63,722 nt of DNA from UBA685 sp049890215 (GCA_049890215.1 JBMHBX010000026.1:1-63722), one strand, 5' to 3'. Counted from the first letter of the stretch, positions 27,269 through 37,233 are shown. Notes: generated by a model from the letters alone, not told the origin. Made by a program: numbers and translations.

Positions 27269-30200
27269 ATGCGTTTTGAAAGACGGCACACTACAAAAGG
27301 TCAAGGCCCCTTTGATTCACTCTCTTTTCGCCTAGCGACAAGTGAGATCAAAAATCCAGATGGCACAATTGTCTTCCGCGCCGAGAATATTGAAGTTCCA
27401 GAACAATTTTCACAAGTCGCGGCCGATATTTTGGCCCAAAAATATTTCAGAAAAGCAGGCGTGCCGGCAAAGCTTGTTAAAATCGAAGAAAACAATGTCC
27501 CCTCATTTTTATGGCGCTCAAAAGCAGATGAAAAAGCGCTTAAGGCATTGCCAGAAGATGAGCGCTATGTAGGTGAGACCTCAGCAAAGCAGGTTTATCA
27601 CCGTCTTGCAGGCACATGGACATATTGGGGCTGGAAAGGTGGATATTTCAGCTCAGAAGATGATGCACGCATTTATTATGATGAGATGTGTGCCATGCTT
27701 GCGCTTCAGATGGCTGCACCGAATTCACCTCAGTGGTTTAACACAGGTCTGAATTGGGCATATGGCATTGACGGGCCAAGCCAGGGCCATCATTACGTTG
27801 ATTATAAAACAGGCAAAATGGTGCGCTCTAAGTCATCTTATGAGCATCCTCAGCCGCATGCGTGCTTCATCCAGTCAGTTGATGATGATTTGGTGAATGA
27901 AGGCGGCATCATGGATCTGTGGGTGCGTGAAGCGCGCTTGTTCAAATACGGTTCCGGGACAGGCTCTAATTTCTCACGCCTGCGCGGATCTGGTGAAGGG
28001 CTGTCTGGTGGTGGCAAATCATCAGGATTAATGAGCTTTTTGAAAATCGGTGACAGAGCGGCCGGCGCCATTAAATCAGGTGGCACAACACGCCGTGCTG
28101 CCAAGATGGTGACTGTTGATATTGATCATCCGGACATCGAAGAATATATCGACTGGAAAGTTGTTGAAGAGCAAAAGGTGGCAGCGCTTGTCGCAGGCTC
28201 AAAGATCACACAAAAGCATATGAACGCTGTGATGGCAGCTTGTGCAGATGGTGAAGGTGAGAGCGCCTTTAACCCGCGTGAAAACAAATCATTGAAAAAA
28301 GCCATCATCTCAGCACGCCGCGATATGGTGCCTGAAAATTATATTCAGCGTGTGATTCAATTTGCCAAGCAAGGCTTTACCGAGATTGATTTCAAGACCT
28401 ATGATACAGACTGGGATTCAGAAGCCTATTTGACAGTGGCAGGTCAGAATTCAAATAACTCTGTTCGTGTCACAAATGACTTCCTGAACGCGGTAGAAGC
28501 AGGCAAAGAATGGGATCTTATCCAACGCATTGACGGCAAAGTCGCCAAGCGTGTAAACGCAGCTGAATTATGGGACAAAATCGCCCATGCCGCATGGGCA
28601 TGTGCTGATCCAGGCCTGCAATATGATACGACCATCAATGAATGGCATACCTGCCCGGAAGGTGGCCGTATTAATGCCTCAAATCCTTGTTCAGAATATA
28701 TGTTCCTTGATGACACCGCTTGTAACCTTGCCTCATTAAATTTGATGCAATTCCGTTTCGAAGACGGGTCATTTGACATTGAACGATTTGAATATGCAGT
28801 GCGTTTATGGACACTCGCACTGGAAATCTCTGTGATGATGGCGCAATTCCCGTCAAAGGAAATCGCGCAAGGCTCATATGACTATCGCACATTGGGGCTT
28901 GGCTTTGCCAATATTGGCGGCTTGCTGATGGCCTCTGGCTTTTCATATGACTCACCAGAAGGCCGCGCTCTTTGCGGCGCTATCACGGCTGTGATGACTG
29001 GTCGCTCTTATGCGACATCTGCTGAGATTGCCAGCGAAATTGGTGCTTTCCCGAGATATAAGGAAAATGCTGACCATATGTTGCGTGTTATCCGCAATCA
29101 CCGCCTTGCAGCACATTCACAGGACACTGGCTATGAAGGCCTGTCTGTTCTGCCAGTGCCGCTTGATGCCGATAATTGCCCGGAAGCAGGTTTGGTGGAC
29201 GCTGCCAAACAGGCATGGGATGAGGCATTATCATTAGGTGAAAAGCATGGCTATCGTAACGCCCAGTCAACTGTGATTGCACCAACAGGCACGATCGGTC
29301 TTGTGATGGATTGTGACACCACAGGTATTGAGCCAGACTTTGCGATTGTGAAGTTCAAAAAGCTTGCCGGTGGCGGTTATTTCAAGATCATCAACCGCGT
29401 TGTACCAGAAGCGCTTACACGCCTTGGCTATAGCGAAGAAGAACAACAGGATATCACAAAATATGCAGTCGGACATGGCAGCCTTGACTCCTGTCAGTCT
29501 GTTTCTCTTAACGCACTTCGTGACAAGGGATTTGGCGAAACTGAACTCGCCAAGCTTGCAGCTGCGCTTGAAAATGCTTTTGATGTGAAATTTGCCTTTA
29601 ATCATTTCACCTTAGGTGCTGACTTCTGCCGTGATGTTCTTGGCTTTAGCGATGAGCAACTCAATGATTTCAATTTCAACATGCTGGAAGCACTTGGTTT
29701 TAGCAAAGATGAGATTGAGGCAGCGAACATTCATGTCTGTGGTGCAATGACCCTAGAAGGGGCCCCGCACCTAAAGGATGAGCATTTGCCAATCTTTGAT
29801 TGCGCAAATGTGTGTGGTCGTATCGGGAAGCGATTCTTGTCTGTTGACAGCCATATCACCATGATGGCCGCCTCTCAGCCATTTATCTCTGGCGCGATTT
29901 CCAAGACGATTAATATGCCAAATAATGCAGAGGTGAATGAATGTGGTGATGCTTATATGTTGTCATGGCGCCTCGGCCTGAAAGCCAATGCGCTATATCG
30001 TGACGGCTCAAAGCTCAGCCAGCCTTTATCATCAGCTCTTGTCGAAGATGAAGATGATGATGAAGCAGAAGCATTGGCAGCACCGCAAGCTGCCGCTGTA
30101 CCACAAATCGTTGAGAAAATTGTGGAGCGTGTCATTGCGCAAACAGAACGCAACAAGCTGCCTCAGCGCCGCAAAGGCTATACACAAAAAGCCACTGTTG

Positions 30201-30892
30201 GCGGTCATAAAGTCTATCTGCGGACAGGCGAATATGAAGATGGCAGCCTTGGTGAAATCTTCATCGATATGCATAAAGAAGGCGCTGCCTTCCGCTCATT
30301 GATGAATAATTTTGCTATCGCGGTCTCTATTGGTCTGCAATATGGCGTGCCGCTCGAAGAATATGTGGAGGCATTTACCTTCACACGCTTTGAGCCACAA
30401 GGGATTGTGACAGGCAATGATGCTATTAAGATGGCAACGTCAATTCTGGATTATACATTCCGCGAACTGGCTGTATCTTATCTTGACCGTCATGATCTGG
30501 GCCATGTGTCTAAAGAAGACCTTGAAGCAAGCGCCACAGGTGCAGGTGAGGCACAATCTGAGCTTTTGAATAAGGTCACAAGCCGTGGCTTTATCCGCAA
30601 GCAAGGGCTGATTGTCTATTCTAATCAGAATGCGGCAACTGCTCTGGCAGAGGCGCCGGACACAACCGCACTTGCCCCGTCTGTAACTGCGCCGTCTGTT
30701 ACAACAGAAGCAAAAGCAGTGACCACAAGCATCGCGACAAGCGCGGCAAATGACAAATCAACACAAGTCCAGCAAGCCAAAATGCAGGGCTATGAAGGTG
30801 AGTCTTGCCCGGAATGTCAAAATTTCACGCTTGTTCGTAACGGCACTTGTTTGAAATGTAACACATGTGGGTCAACAACTGGCTGTAGCTAG
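27269..30892 (+). CDS. nrdJ: Vitamin B12-dependent (class II) ribonucleotide reductase
   Basis: Reduces ribonucleotides to deoxyribonucleotides using adenosylcobalamin to make the thiyl radical, independent of oxygen. 1207 residues, the long alphaproteobacterial form. The core has NSPQWFNTG, the substrate-site NPCSEYMFLDDTACNLASLN and the APTGTIG loop. A TSCPD-type domain follows (about 970-1090, including TGEYEDGSLGEIF). A Thr/Ala/Ser-rich linker leads to a cysteine-rich tail (CPEC, CLKC, CGS) that could bind zinc and relay electrons. ATG 27269 has GAGG upstream. Two NrdR-like boxes precede it and a terminator follows. Confidence 0.97.
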   Translation: MRFERRHTTKGQGPFDSLSFRLATSEIKNPDGTIVFRAENIEVPEQFSQVAADILAQKYFRKAGVPAKLVKIEENNVPSFLWRSKADEKALKALPEDERYVGETSAKQVYHRLAGTWTYWGWKGGYFSSEDDARIYYDEMCAMLALQMAAPNSPQWFNTGLNWAYGIDGPSQGHHYVDYKTGKMVRSKSSYEHPQPHACFIQSVDDDLVNEGGIMDLWVREARLFKYGSGTGSNFSRLRGSGEGLSGGGKSSGLMSFLKIGDRAAGAIKSGGTTRRAAKMVTVDIDHPDIEEYIDWKVVEEQKVAALVAGSKITQKHMNAVMAACADGEGESAFNPRENKSLKKAIISARRDMVPENYIQRVIQFAKQGFTEIDFKTYDTDWDSEAYLTVAGQNSNNSVRVTNDFLNAVEAGKEWDLIQRIDGKVAKRVNAAELWDKIAHAAWACADPGLQYDTTINEWHTCPEGGRINASNPCSEYMFLDDTACNLASLNLMQFRFEDGSFDIERFEYAVRLWTLALEISVMMAQFPSKEIAQGSYDYRTLGLGFANIGGLLMASGFSYDSPEGRALCGAITAVMTGRSYATSAEIASEIGAFPRYKENADHMLRVIRNHRLAAHSQDTGYEGLSVLPVPLDADNCPEAGLVDAAKQAWDEALSLGEKHGYRNAQSTVIAPTGTIGLVMDCDTTGIEPDFAIVKFKKLAGGGYFKIINRVVPEALTRLGYSEEEQQDITKYAVGHGSLDSCQSVSLNALRDKGFGETELAKLAAALENAFDVKFAFNHFTLGADFCRDVLGFSDEQLNDFNFNMLEALGFSKDEIEAANIHVCGAMTLEGAPHLKDEHLPIFDCANVCGRIGKRFLSVDSHITMMAASQPFISGAISKTINMPNNAEVNECGDAYMLSWRLGLKANALYRDGSKLSQPLSSALVEDEDDDEAEALAAPQAAAVPQIVEKIVERVIAQTERNKLPQRRKGYTQKATVGGHKVYLRTGEYEDGSLGEIFIDMHKEGAAFRSLMNNFAIAVSIGLQYGVPLEEYVEAFTFTRFEPQGIVTGNDAIKMATSILDYTFRELAVSYLDRHDLGHVSKEDLEASATGAGEAQSELLNKVTSRGFIRKQGLIVYSNQNAATALAEAPDTTALAPSVTAPSVTTEAKAVTTSIATSAANDKSTQVQQAKMQGYEGESCPECQNFTLVRNGTCLKCNTCGSTTGCS

Positions 30893-30919
30893 CACTTGTC
30901 CACATGATATAATTTTTGC

Positions 30920-30948
30920 AAAAGCCCCTCTGACAAAGAGGGGCTTTT
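30920..30948 (+). terminator. Intrinsic terminator of nrdJ
   Basis: AAAAGCCCCTCT (30920-30931) pairs perfectly with AGAGGGGCTTTT (30937-30948) around loop GACAA. It starts 28 bases after the nrdJ stop and is GC-rich with a T run. Confidence 0.92.
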
Positions 30949-31026
30949 ATTATATGGTGATGAGTAAATCCACACACCTGATTTTTGGGCCCTGCCCATA
31001 CAGGTCTCTTTCTTATGAGGTTTTTT

Positions 31027-31494
31027 ATGTCTGATACAATTACAAACCGCCTTGCCGAATTAGGGATCACCTTACCTGACGCGCCGGCACCGGCTGCCAA
31101 TTATATTCCTTTCGTCAAAACAGGTAATTTGGTGTTCATCTCAGGGCAAGTACCCCTGGTCAATGGCGCCATAGAGCTTACTGGCAAAGTGGGTGATACT
31201 GTTACAATTGAACAGGCCCAGCAACAAGCGCGCATTTGTGCTATAAATATTCTGGCACAAGCCAAAGTGGCTGCCGAAGGTGATTTGAGCAAAATCAAAC
31301 GTATTGTGAAATTAGGTGGCTTTGTTGCCTGTCGTGATGATTTTACCAGCCAGCCGGAAGTCATAAATGGCGCCTCTGATCTGATGGCAGATATCTTTGG
31401 AGAGGCTGGTCAACATGCCAGATTTGCGGTGGGAACAAACGCCCTGCCACGCGGTGTTGTGGTTGAAATTGACGCTGTCATAGAACTGCACTAG
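31027..31494 (+). CDS. RidA family protein (YjgF/YER057c/UK114)
   Basis: 155-residue RidA-superfamily protein; archetypal RidA hydrolyses reactive enamine/imine intermediates from PLP enzymes. Features: YIPFVKTGNLVFISGQVP near the start, CAINILAQAK, and the C-terminal PRGVVVEIDAV in which the arginine normally contacts substrate carboxylate. ATG 31027 follows ATGAGG; longer in-frame starts lack a ribosome site. It is a longer subfamily than the 128-residue RidA, so its precise substrate is unknown. Confidence 0.93.
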   Translation: MSDTITNRLAELGITLPDAPAPAANYIPFVKTGNLVFISGQVPLVNGAIELTGKVGDTVTIEQAQQQARICAINILAQAKVAAEGDLSKIKRIVKLGGFVACRDDFTSQPEVINGASDLMADIFGEAGQHARFAVGTNALPRGVVVEIDAVIELH

Positions 31495-31504
31495 CGCTAG
31501 CCGA

Positions 31505-31557
31505 CTTAACGGCCCTGCTTGCTTTTATAGACAAGCAAAAGAGGCAGAGCCGTTAAG
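31505..31557 (+). repeat. Long inverted repeat after ridA
   Basis: CTTAACGGC (31505-31513) and GCCGTTAAG (31549-31557) form a perfect 9-bp outer stem; inside, GCTTG (31517-31521) can pair with CAAGC (31532-31536). No T run follows, so it is not a classic terminator. It may be a processing, attenuation or Rho-linked structure, or a stabiliser of the ridA 3' end. Confidence 0.6.
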
Positions 31558-31660
31558 CAGCAGGCCTTGATTGTCATGAAAGGCGTGCCATATCAACATC
31601 AAGCCTGTGCGTTGCATAATGCGGCAGACAAACATCTTATATTGTTGTGACATCAAAGAC

Positions 31661-32788
31661 ATGTATTTAGAACCTTGCCGCGATATCCACACCATCCCTG
31701 CCGAAGACTGGGACACCCTTATCCCGGATAGCAACCCGTTTTTATCTCATGGCTTCTTAGGCGCCCTTGAAGCAAGCCAGTCTGTGGGCCAAGATACCGG
31801 ATGGGATATTTTTCATTTGATACTGAAAGATGATAAGGGGTCGATTTGCGGGGCTATGCCTGGCTATTTGAAATCTCATTCTTATGGTGAGTATATTTTC
31901 GATCATAGCTGGGCGCATGGCTATGAGCGCGCCGGCGGTGCCTATTATCCCAAATATCTGTCTGCCGTGCCTTTTACACCTGTCACTGGCGCACGCCTGC
32001 TTGCAAAAGATAAGACAGCAAAACAGGCGCTTATTCAAGGCGCTGCGCAAATCTCTGACAAGCTTGGCTTATCATCAGCGCATATCAATTTTTTATCGCA
32101 AGACGATAAACACGCATTTGAACAAGCAGGATGGCTTATTCGCCAGGGGATACAATTTCACTGGCATAATGATGGTTATGAGAGCTTTGAGTCCTTTTTG
32201 GACAGCCTGTCATCACGCAAACGCAAAAATATTCGCAAAGAACGCCGCAGCCTGGGCGAGAATGCGGTCCGGTTTATGCGCCTGACAGGAGATGATATCA
32301 AAGCCCCTCATTGGGATAGCTTTTATGAATTTTATCTGGCGACTATTGATAAAAAATGGGGCGGCGCGTATCTGACAAGGTCTTTTTTCGAGCTTATCGG
32401 CCAAAAGCTTGCGGACAGAATTGTTCTGATTATGGCAGAGCATGATGGGCAAATTATCGCAGGCGCGCTAAATCTGATGAGTGACGACTGCCTGTTTGGT
32501 CGTAATTGGGGCAGTCTTGTTGATTTGCCAAATCTGCATTTTGAGACCTGTTATTATCAGGCAATCGACCATGCCATTGAGCATAAGCTAGCGAGGGTGG
32601 AGGCAGGTGCACAGGGCTTACATAAGGTACAACGCGGCTATTTGCCTGTCAGAACTTATTCAGCACATCACATTGCCCATGATGGCTTCAAAGAAGCCAT
32701 AGAGCGCTTCTTATCAGCTGAAAACCATGCTGTGGCCTCTGAACGCGAGGCCATCATGGCTGAGAGTCCCTACCGTAAAACTGATTAA
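31661..32788 (+). CDS. GNAT-like peptidogalycan/FemAB-type protein (DUF482)
   Basis: 375-residue protein of the DUF482 group (COG3146), annotated as a GNAT/FemAB-like acyl- or aminoacyltransferase of unknown substrate. Visible conserved parts: NPFLSHGFLGALEAS near the N-terminus, SSRKRKNIRKERR in the middle, FYEFYLATIDKKWG and the C-terminal EAGAQGLHKVQRGY. The conserved region starts soon after ATG 31661, so it is preferred over GTG 31607. The stop overlaps the convergent clpA stop by 4 bases. Confidence 0.85.
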   Translation: MYLEPCRDIHTIPAEDWDTLIPDSNPFLSHGFLGALEASQSVGQDTGWDIFHLILKDDKGSICGAMPGYLKSHSYGEYIFDHSWAHGYERAGGAYYPKYLSAVPFTPVTGARLLAKDKTAKQALIQGAAQISDKLGLSSAHINFLSQDDKHAFEQAGWLIRQGIQFHWHNDGYESFESFLDSLSSRKRKNIRKERRSLGENAVRFMRLTGDDIKAPHWDSFYEFYLATIDKKWGGAYLTRSFFELIGQKLADRIVLIMAEHDGQIIAGALNLMSDDCLFGRNWGSLVDLPNLHFETCYYQAIDHAIEHKLARVEAGAQGLHKVQRGYLPVRTYSAHHIAHDGFKEAIERFLSAENHAVASEREAIMAESPYRKTD

Positions 32789-35070
32789 GCTTTCGCCGTT
32801 TTTCGTGCCTTTGGTTTATTTTTTGGCTTTGGCGGTGCTGGGGTTGCGCTAACCTTTAACCCCTCCTTACCCAAAGTGACCTTTGCAAGGCCGCCATCTG
32901 ATAAATCCCCAAATAACATCATTTCCGCCAGTGGTTTTTTGATATGTTCTTGCACCACACGCGCTAATGGGCGGGCCCCATAGGCTGAGTCATATCCTTT
33001 ATCTGCCAGCCAGTCGCGCGCCTTATCATCAAGCATAATTTCAACAGACCTGTCAGCAAGTTGCATTTCAAGCTGCATGATAAATTTATCAACCACCAGA
33101 CGCACAACCGGCACAGGAAGAGGACCAAAGGGAATAACAGCATCAAGACGATTGCGGAATTCAGGAGTAAAGGCACGTTCGATAGCCTCTTTATCAGCGT
33201 CAATCTTATTGCCTCTGCCAAAACCAATGGCTTGTTTTGACATTTCCTGAGCGCCGGCATTGGTTGTCATAATCAAAATAACATTTCTGAAATCAACAGA
33301 CTTGCCGTTTGAATCAGTCAGCTTGCCATGATCCATCACCTGCAAAAGCAAATTAAACAAATCAGGATGTGCTTTTTCAATTTCATCAAGCAATAAAATC
33401 GCATGAGGGTTTTGATCAATCGCATCAGTAAGCAGACCGCCCTGATCAAAGCCAACATAGCCAGGAGGCGCGCCTATGAGACGTGAGACCGTGTGCCGTT
33501 CCATATATTCAGACATATCAAAGCGCACAAGCTTTACGCCAAGCGTCTCTGATAATTGCTTTGCCACCTCTGTCTTGCCAACACCTGTTGGTCCTGAAAA
33601 TAAATAGCTGCCAACTGGTTTTTCAGCTTCACGAAGACCTGCTCTCGATAATTTGATAGCAGAGGCAAGTGCCTCAATTGCCATATCCTGTCCAAATACC
33701 ATGCGTTTGAGATCTGTTTCCAGAGTCGCAAGAGCTTGTTTATCATCACGGCTGACATGTTTTGAGGGAATGCGCGCCATAGTCGCAATTGTATTTTCAA
33801 TCTCTTTTTGGCCAATGATTTGCTTGCGCTTTGACGGGGCAAGAAGGTTCTGAGACGCCGCTGCTTCATCAATCACATCAATCGCCTTATCAGGCAATTT
33901 GCGATCATTGATATAGCGTGCCGCCATTTCAACCGCGGTTTTAATCGCCGCAGATGAGAATTTTACACTATGATGCGCCTCATAGCGTGACTTCAAACCC
34001 ATAAGAATTTTAATGCTGTCAGGCACAGATGGTTCAGCAACATCAATTTTCTGAAACCGTCTGACAAGCGCACGATCTTTTTCAAAATAGCCGCGATATT
34101 CTTTGTAAGTGGTTGAGCCAATACAGCGCAAAGTGCCATCTTGCAAAGCAGGCTTTAACAAGTTTGAGGCATCCATCGCACCGCCAGATGTTGAGCCTGC
34201 GCCAATGATGGTATGAATCTCATCAATAAATAAGATTGCCTGATCATTTTGTGCAACCTGCTTCATCACACCCTTCAGGCGCTCTTCAAAATCACCACGA
34301 TATCGTGTTCCTGCCAAAAGCTGGCCCATATCAAGGGAATAGATGACCGCTTCTTTCAACACATCCGGCACATCGCCTTCATGGATTCGTTTTGCAAGCC
34401 CTTCTGCAATCGCGGTCTTACCCACACCCGGATCACCCACATATAGCGGGTTATTCTTAGAGCGCCGGCATAGAATCTGAATGGTCCTGTCAACTTCGGC
34501 ATCGCGGCCAATCAGAGGGTCAATTTTATCCTGAGCTGCCTTATCATTGAGATTCACGGCATATTGGGTCAACGCATTTTGTTCTGCTTCACCTGCCCCT
34601 GCCTCGCCTTCTGTTTGGCTGTCTGCCCCTCTTGGTGCATCACCTTTGCCGTGGCTGATATAGCTGACGGCATCAAGGCGGCTCATATCCTGCGATTTCA
34701 GGAACCAGACTGCGTGGCTGTCTCTCTCAGAGAACATGGCCACAAGAACATTGGCGCCTGTTGCCACTTCGCGGTTAGAGGATTGAGTATGAATGATAGC
34801 GCGTTGAATGACACGCTGAAACCCTGCAGTAGGCTGAACTTCGGCATTAGGCTCTGCTGAGACAATGGAATCAAGCTCATCTTGAATATGAATGTTCAGC
34901 ATGGCTTTTAATTCTTCGACATCAACGTCACAAGCACGCATAACCTCAAGCGCGTCTGTATCTTCTGTCATTGCCATAAGCAAATGTTCAAGCGTTGCAA
35001 ATTCATGCGCATGCTCTGCTGCGATATGCATCGCCTTGGTAATGGTTTGCTCTAGTTCTTTTGAAAGCAT
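32785..35070 (-). CDS. clpA: ATP-dependent Clp protease ATP-binding subunit ClpA
   Basis: AAA+ unfoldase that feeds substrates, including N-degron proteins delivered by ClpS, into ClpP. 761 residues. An N-terminal Clp-N repeat domain (about 1-140) binds ClpS; first Walker A GDPGVGKT at 212-219 with DEIHTIIGAG; second Walker A GPTGVGKT near 490 and Walker B LLLDEIEKAHPD. A ClpP-docking IGF loop is visible as AIGFGRG near 610. Starts 2 bases after clpS. The Lys/Pro-rich tail is not conserved. Confidence 0.97.
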   Translation of the reverse strand: MLSKELEQTITKAMHIAAEHAHEFATLEHLLMAMTEDTDALEVMRACDVDVEELKAMLNIHIQDELDSIVSAEPNAEVQPTAGFQRVIQRAIIHTQSSNREVATGANVLVAMFSERDSHAVWFLKSQDMSRLDAVSYISHGKGDAPRGADSQTEGEAGAGEAEQNALTQYAVNLNDKAAQDKIDPLIGRDAEVDRTIQILCRRSKNNPLYVGDPGVGKTAIAEGLAKRIHEGDVPDVLKEAVIYSLDMGQLLAGTRYRGDFEERLKGVMKQVAQNDQAILFIDEIHTIIGAGSTSGGAMDASNLLKPALQDGTLRCIGSTTYKEYRGYFEKDRALVRRFQKIDVAEPSVPDSIKILMGLKSRYEAHHSVKFSSAAIKTAVEMAARYINDRKLPDKAIDVIDEAAASQNLLAPSKRKQIIGQKEIENTIATMARIPSKHVSRDDKQALATLETDLKRMVFGQDMAIEALASAIKLSRAGLREAEKPVGSYLFSGPTGVGKTEVAKQLSETLGVKLVRFDMSEYMERHTVSRLIGAPPGYVGFDQGGLLTDAIDQNPHAILLLDEIEKAHPDLFNLLLQVMDHGKLTDSNGKSVDFRNVILIMTTNAGAQEMSKQAIGFGRGNKIDADKEAIERAFTPEFRNRLDAVIPFGPLPVPVVRLVVDKFIMQLEMQLADRSVEIMLDDKARDWLADKGYDSAYGARPLARVVQEHIKKPLAEMMLFGDLSDGGLAKVTLGKEGLKVSATPAPPKPKNKPKARKTAKA

Positions 35071-35072
35071 GA

Positions 35073-35396
35073 TTATTCTTTCTCAAGCTGTAATTGCAGG
35101 GGGTGTTCGTTCTGGCGGGCAAAATTCATGACCTGCGCTGCTTTGGTCTCAGCAATTTCATAGGTAAACACACCACAAACCCCCACACCGCGCTGATGCA
35201 CATGAAGCATAATACGTTGTGCTGATTCATGATCATGCCCAAAGAAGCGTTGCAATACCATCACAACAAATTCCATCGGCGTATAGTCATCATTAAGCAT
35301 TAACACACGATATAAGGATGGCTTTTTTGTCTTCACGCGCTCCTGAAGCGCAAGATTGCCATCAGTATCATTGGTATCAGTTCGTTTATCTGCCAT
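35073..35396 (-). CDS. clpS: ClpS adaptor
   Basis: Adaptor that captures proteins with Leu, Phe, Trp or Tyr at the N-terminus and hands them to ClpA. 107 residues. The N-degron pocket residues N35 and D36 (LMLNDDYTPMEFV) and H67 (LHVHQRG) match E. coli N34, D35 and H66. The disordered N-terminal 25 residues, needed for delivery, are present. Operon with clpA (2-base gap); the matching tagging enzyme aat is at 25.0 kb. Confidence 0.97.
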   Translation of the reverse strand: MADKRTDTNDTDGNLALQERVKTKKPSLYRVLMLNDDYTPMEFVVMVLQRFFGHDHESAQRIMLHVHQRGVGVCGVFTYEIAETKAAQVMNFARQNEHPLQLQLEKE

Positions 35397-35604
35397 TGCG
35401 GTTTCTTAATTTCGTCACTCTTTATGTTACCATAACCCTATTATGATATTGGCATTTTGTTTGTGATGAAAAGAGGTTTACACGAATTTTTTTTTCATTT
35501 TATCATCAGGATGATGGACAAGACCACAAGATTTAGTATGATTCTAGCAATCATCCGCAACGGATGGTGGGTATGATGGTGTGAAAGAGGTCTTAAGATT
35601 GTCA

Positions 35605-36801
35605 ATGTGGCGCAATTTCCTGATGATTATTTGTATGGTGTGGGCATGTGTGATCATCACCACCATACCGTCATCATCACTTGCCTCATCGCGCTATGCG
35701 GCCATCGTGATTGAAGAGAAAACAGGACGCGTTCTATTTTCACGCAACGCTGATAAAAAACTCTACCCTGCCTCTTTGACAAAAATCATGACACTTTACA
35801 TGTTGTTCGAAGAGTTAGAGGCAGGCAGATTAACGATGAAAAGCCGCCTGCCAGTCAGCCGCATCGCGGCCAGCCGGTCTCCTTCAAAACTTTATCTTGC
35901 GCCAGGGTCGAGCATCTCTGTTGAAAATGCCATTCTGGCACTTGTCACAAAATCTGCAAATGATGTCGCCACAGTAGTAGGGGAAAAAATATCAGGCACA
36001 GAACGCGCCTTTGCCGGCAAAATGACTCGCAAGGCAAGAGCGCTTGGCATGGTCAATACGACTTTCAAAAACGCCTCAGGCCTGCCAAATCGCAAACAAC
36101 ATTCCACCGCACGCGATATGGCGCGACTTGGGGTGGCTATCCGGCGCGATTTCCCGCAATATTATCACTATTTTTCGCGCACCAAATTTTCATTTAACGG
36201 GCGCAACTATGGCAATCACAACAAATTATTACGTCTGTTTGACGGCACTGACGGTATCAAAACCGGCTATACAGGCGCCTCTGGGTTTAATCTTGTTGCC
36301 GCAACAGAGCGCAATGGTGTGCGTTTAATTGGCGTTGTCTTTGGCGGGCGGTCTGGTGCCACAAGAGATGCGCATATGATGAAAATCCTTGCGACCCAAT
36401 TCAGACGGGTAAAGCCTTTTGCAGTGCGTCAAATCGCAGCGCCTGCAGCGCCGCCGCCACGACCCAATGTCCCAAAGCGCCCTCAGGTAAAGCAATCACA
36501 AACGCAATTGGCCACTTTATTCACCCCGCAAGAAGAGGTGGCAACACAGAACCCACAAGGCTGGGCCATTCAGGTCGGCAGCTTTGCAAGACGTGTCAAT
36601 GCGCATAAAGCAGCGCTTGATGCAAGGCGCAATGCCCGTGATGTTCTGGGGCTTGTGCCAGCGCAATTATCTGTGGTGGTGCGTGGTGAGATGCCCTTAT
36701 GGCGGGTGCGATTTGGCAATCTTGAAGAAACAGAGGCGCGCGCCGCATGTGCTGCTTTGTTTTTATCTGGCAAAGCCTGTATTGCCCTGCCCACAGGCTA
36801 G
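35605..36801 (+). CDS. dacA: D-alanyl-D-alanine carboxypeptidase (S11) with SPOR domain
   Basis: Periplasmic low-molecular-weight PBP that trims terminal D-Ala from peptidoglycan stems. About 398 residues. Signal peptide (about 1-28); SxxK at S57-K60 (PASLTK), SAN at 117-119 and KTG at 219-221. A Pro-rich linker is followed by a SPOR domain (about 310-395, GWAIQVGSF and LWRVRFGNL) that binds denuded glycan at the septum. The E. coli-type C-terminal amphipathic anchor is replaced by SPOR, so septal recruitment is the likely targeting mode. ATG 35605 has GAGG at 14 bases; GTG 35581 is possible. Confidence 0.94.
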   Translation: MWRNFLMIICMVWACVIITTIPSSSLASSRYAAIVIEEKTGRVLFSRNADKKLYPASLTKIMTLYMLFEELEAGRLTMKSRLPVSRIAASRSPSKLYLAPGSSISVENAILALVTKSANDVATVVGEKISGTERAFAGKMTRKARALGMVNTTFKNASGLPNRKQHSTARDMARLGVAIRRDFPQYYHYFSRTKFSFNGRNYGNHNKLLRLFDGTDGIKTGYTGASGFNLVAATERNGVRLIGVVFGGRSGATRDAHMMKILATQFRRVKPFAVRQIAAPAAPPPRPNVPKRPQVKQSQTQLATLFTPQEEVATQNPQGWAIQVGSFARRVNAHKAALDARRNARDVLGLVPAQLSVVVRGEMPLWRVRFGNLEETEARAACAALFLSGKACIALPTG

Positions 36802-36804
36802 CGC

Positions 36805-37233
36805 TTAGCCAGCATTAAAAGCATCATCAATATCAGGAAGCGTATCAAGGCTTTGACAGCATTTTGGCATGCTATCGCGGTAAATATGACCTTGTGTATA
36901 CATGCCTTCCAAAGTGTCAAACATGCCAGGAGATATCGAAATAATATCAGTGCCGGTTACTTTGAAAAACATATGCGCATGACAGGTCTTACAACACCCT
37001 CTTCTGGCTCCTTCAGAAGACGCATACCAGTCAATCTGTTCTGCCCCTGATGTAATTGTGAGCTGGTGATCATGGCATTTTGCCGCCGCCCAGGTAAAAC
37101 CAGACGTGCGCAGACAATCAAGACAATGACAGACCACAAATGGATGAAAGGGGCCTTGCATCTTTATGGTGACTGCCCCGCAATGGCAACGCCCTGTATA
37201 TTGGCGCCCTTTTGTAGCTTCGATTGGTTTCAT
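36805..37233 (-). CDS. GFA-family protein (Gfa/CENP-V fold)
   Basis: 142-residue zinc protein of the glutathione-dependent formaldehyde-activating (GFA)/CENP-V family. Zinc cysteines: C16/C18 (GRCHCGAV), C35/C37/C40 (CHCLDC) and C80-C84 (CCKTC). Family members were proposed to speed formaldehyde-glutathione adduct formation, but that is contested and many have unknown substrates. ATG 37233 has a perfect AAGGAG eight bases upstream. It lies 82 bases after dnaE2 on the same strand, so it may ride on the SOS transcript. Confidence 0.87.
   Translation of the reverse strand: MKPIEATKGRQYTGRCHCGAVTIKMQGPFHPFVVCHCLDCLRTSGFTWAAAKCHDHQLTITSGAEQIDWYASSEGARRGCCKTCHAHMFFKVTGTDIISISPGMFDTLEGMYTQGHIYRDSMPKCCQSLDTLPDIDDAFNAG

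Noticed and set aside
27301..30417. Several 60-110 codon frames antisense or out of frame inside nrdJ
   Set aside because: All lie inside a fully conserved gene and show no independent start signals.
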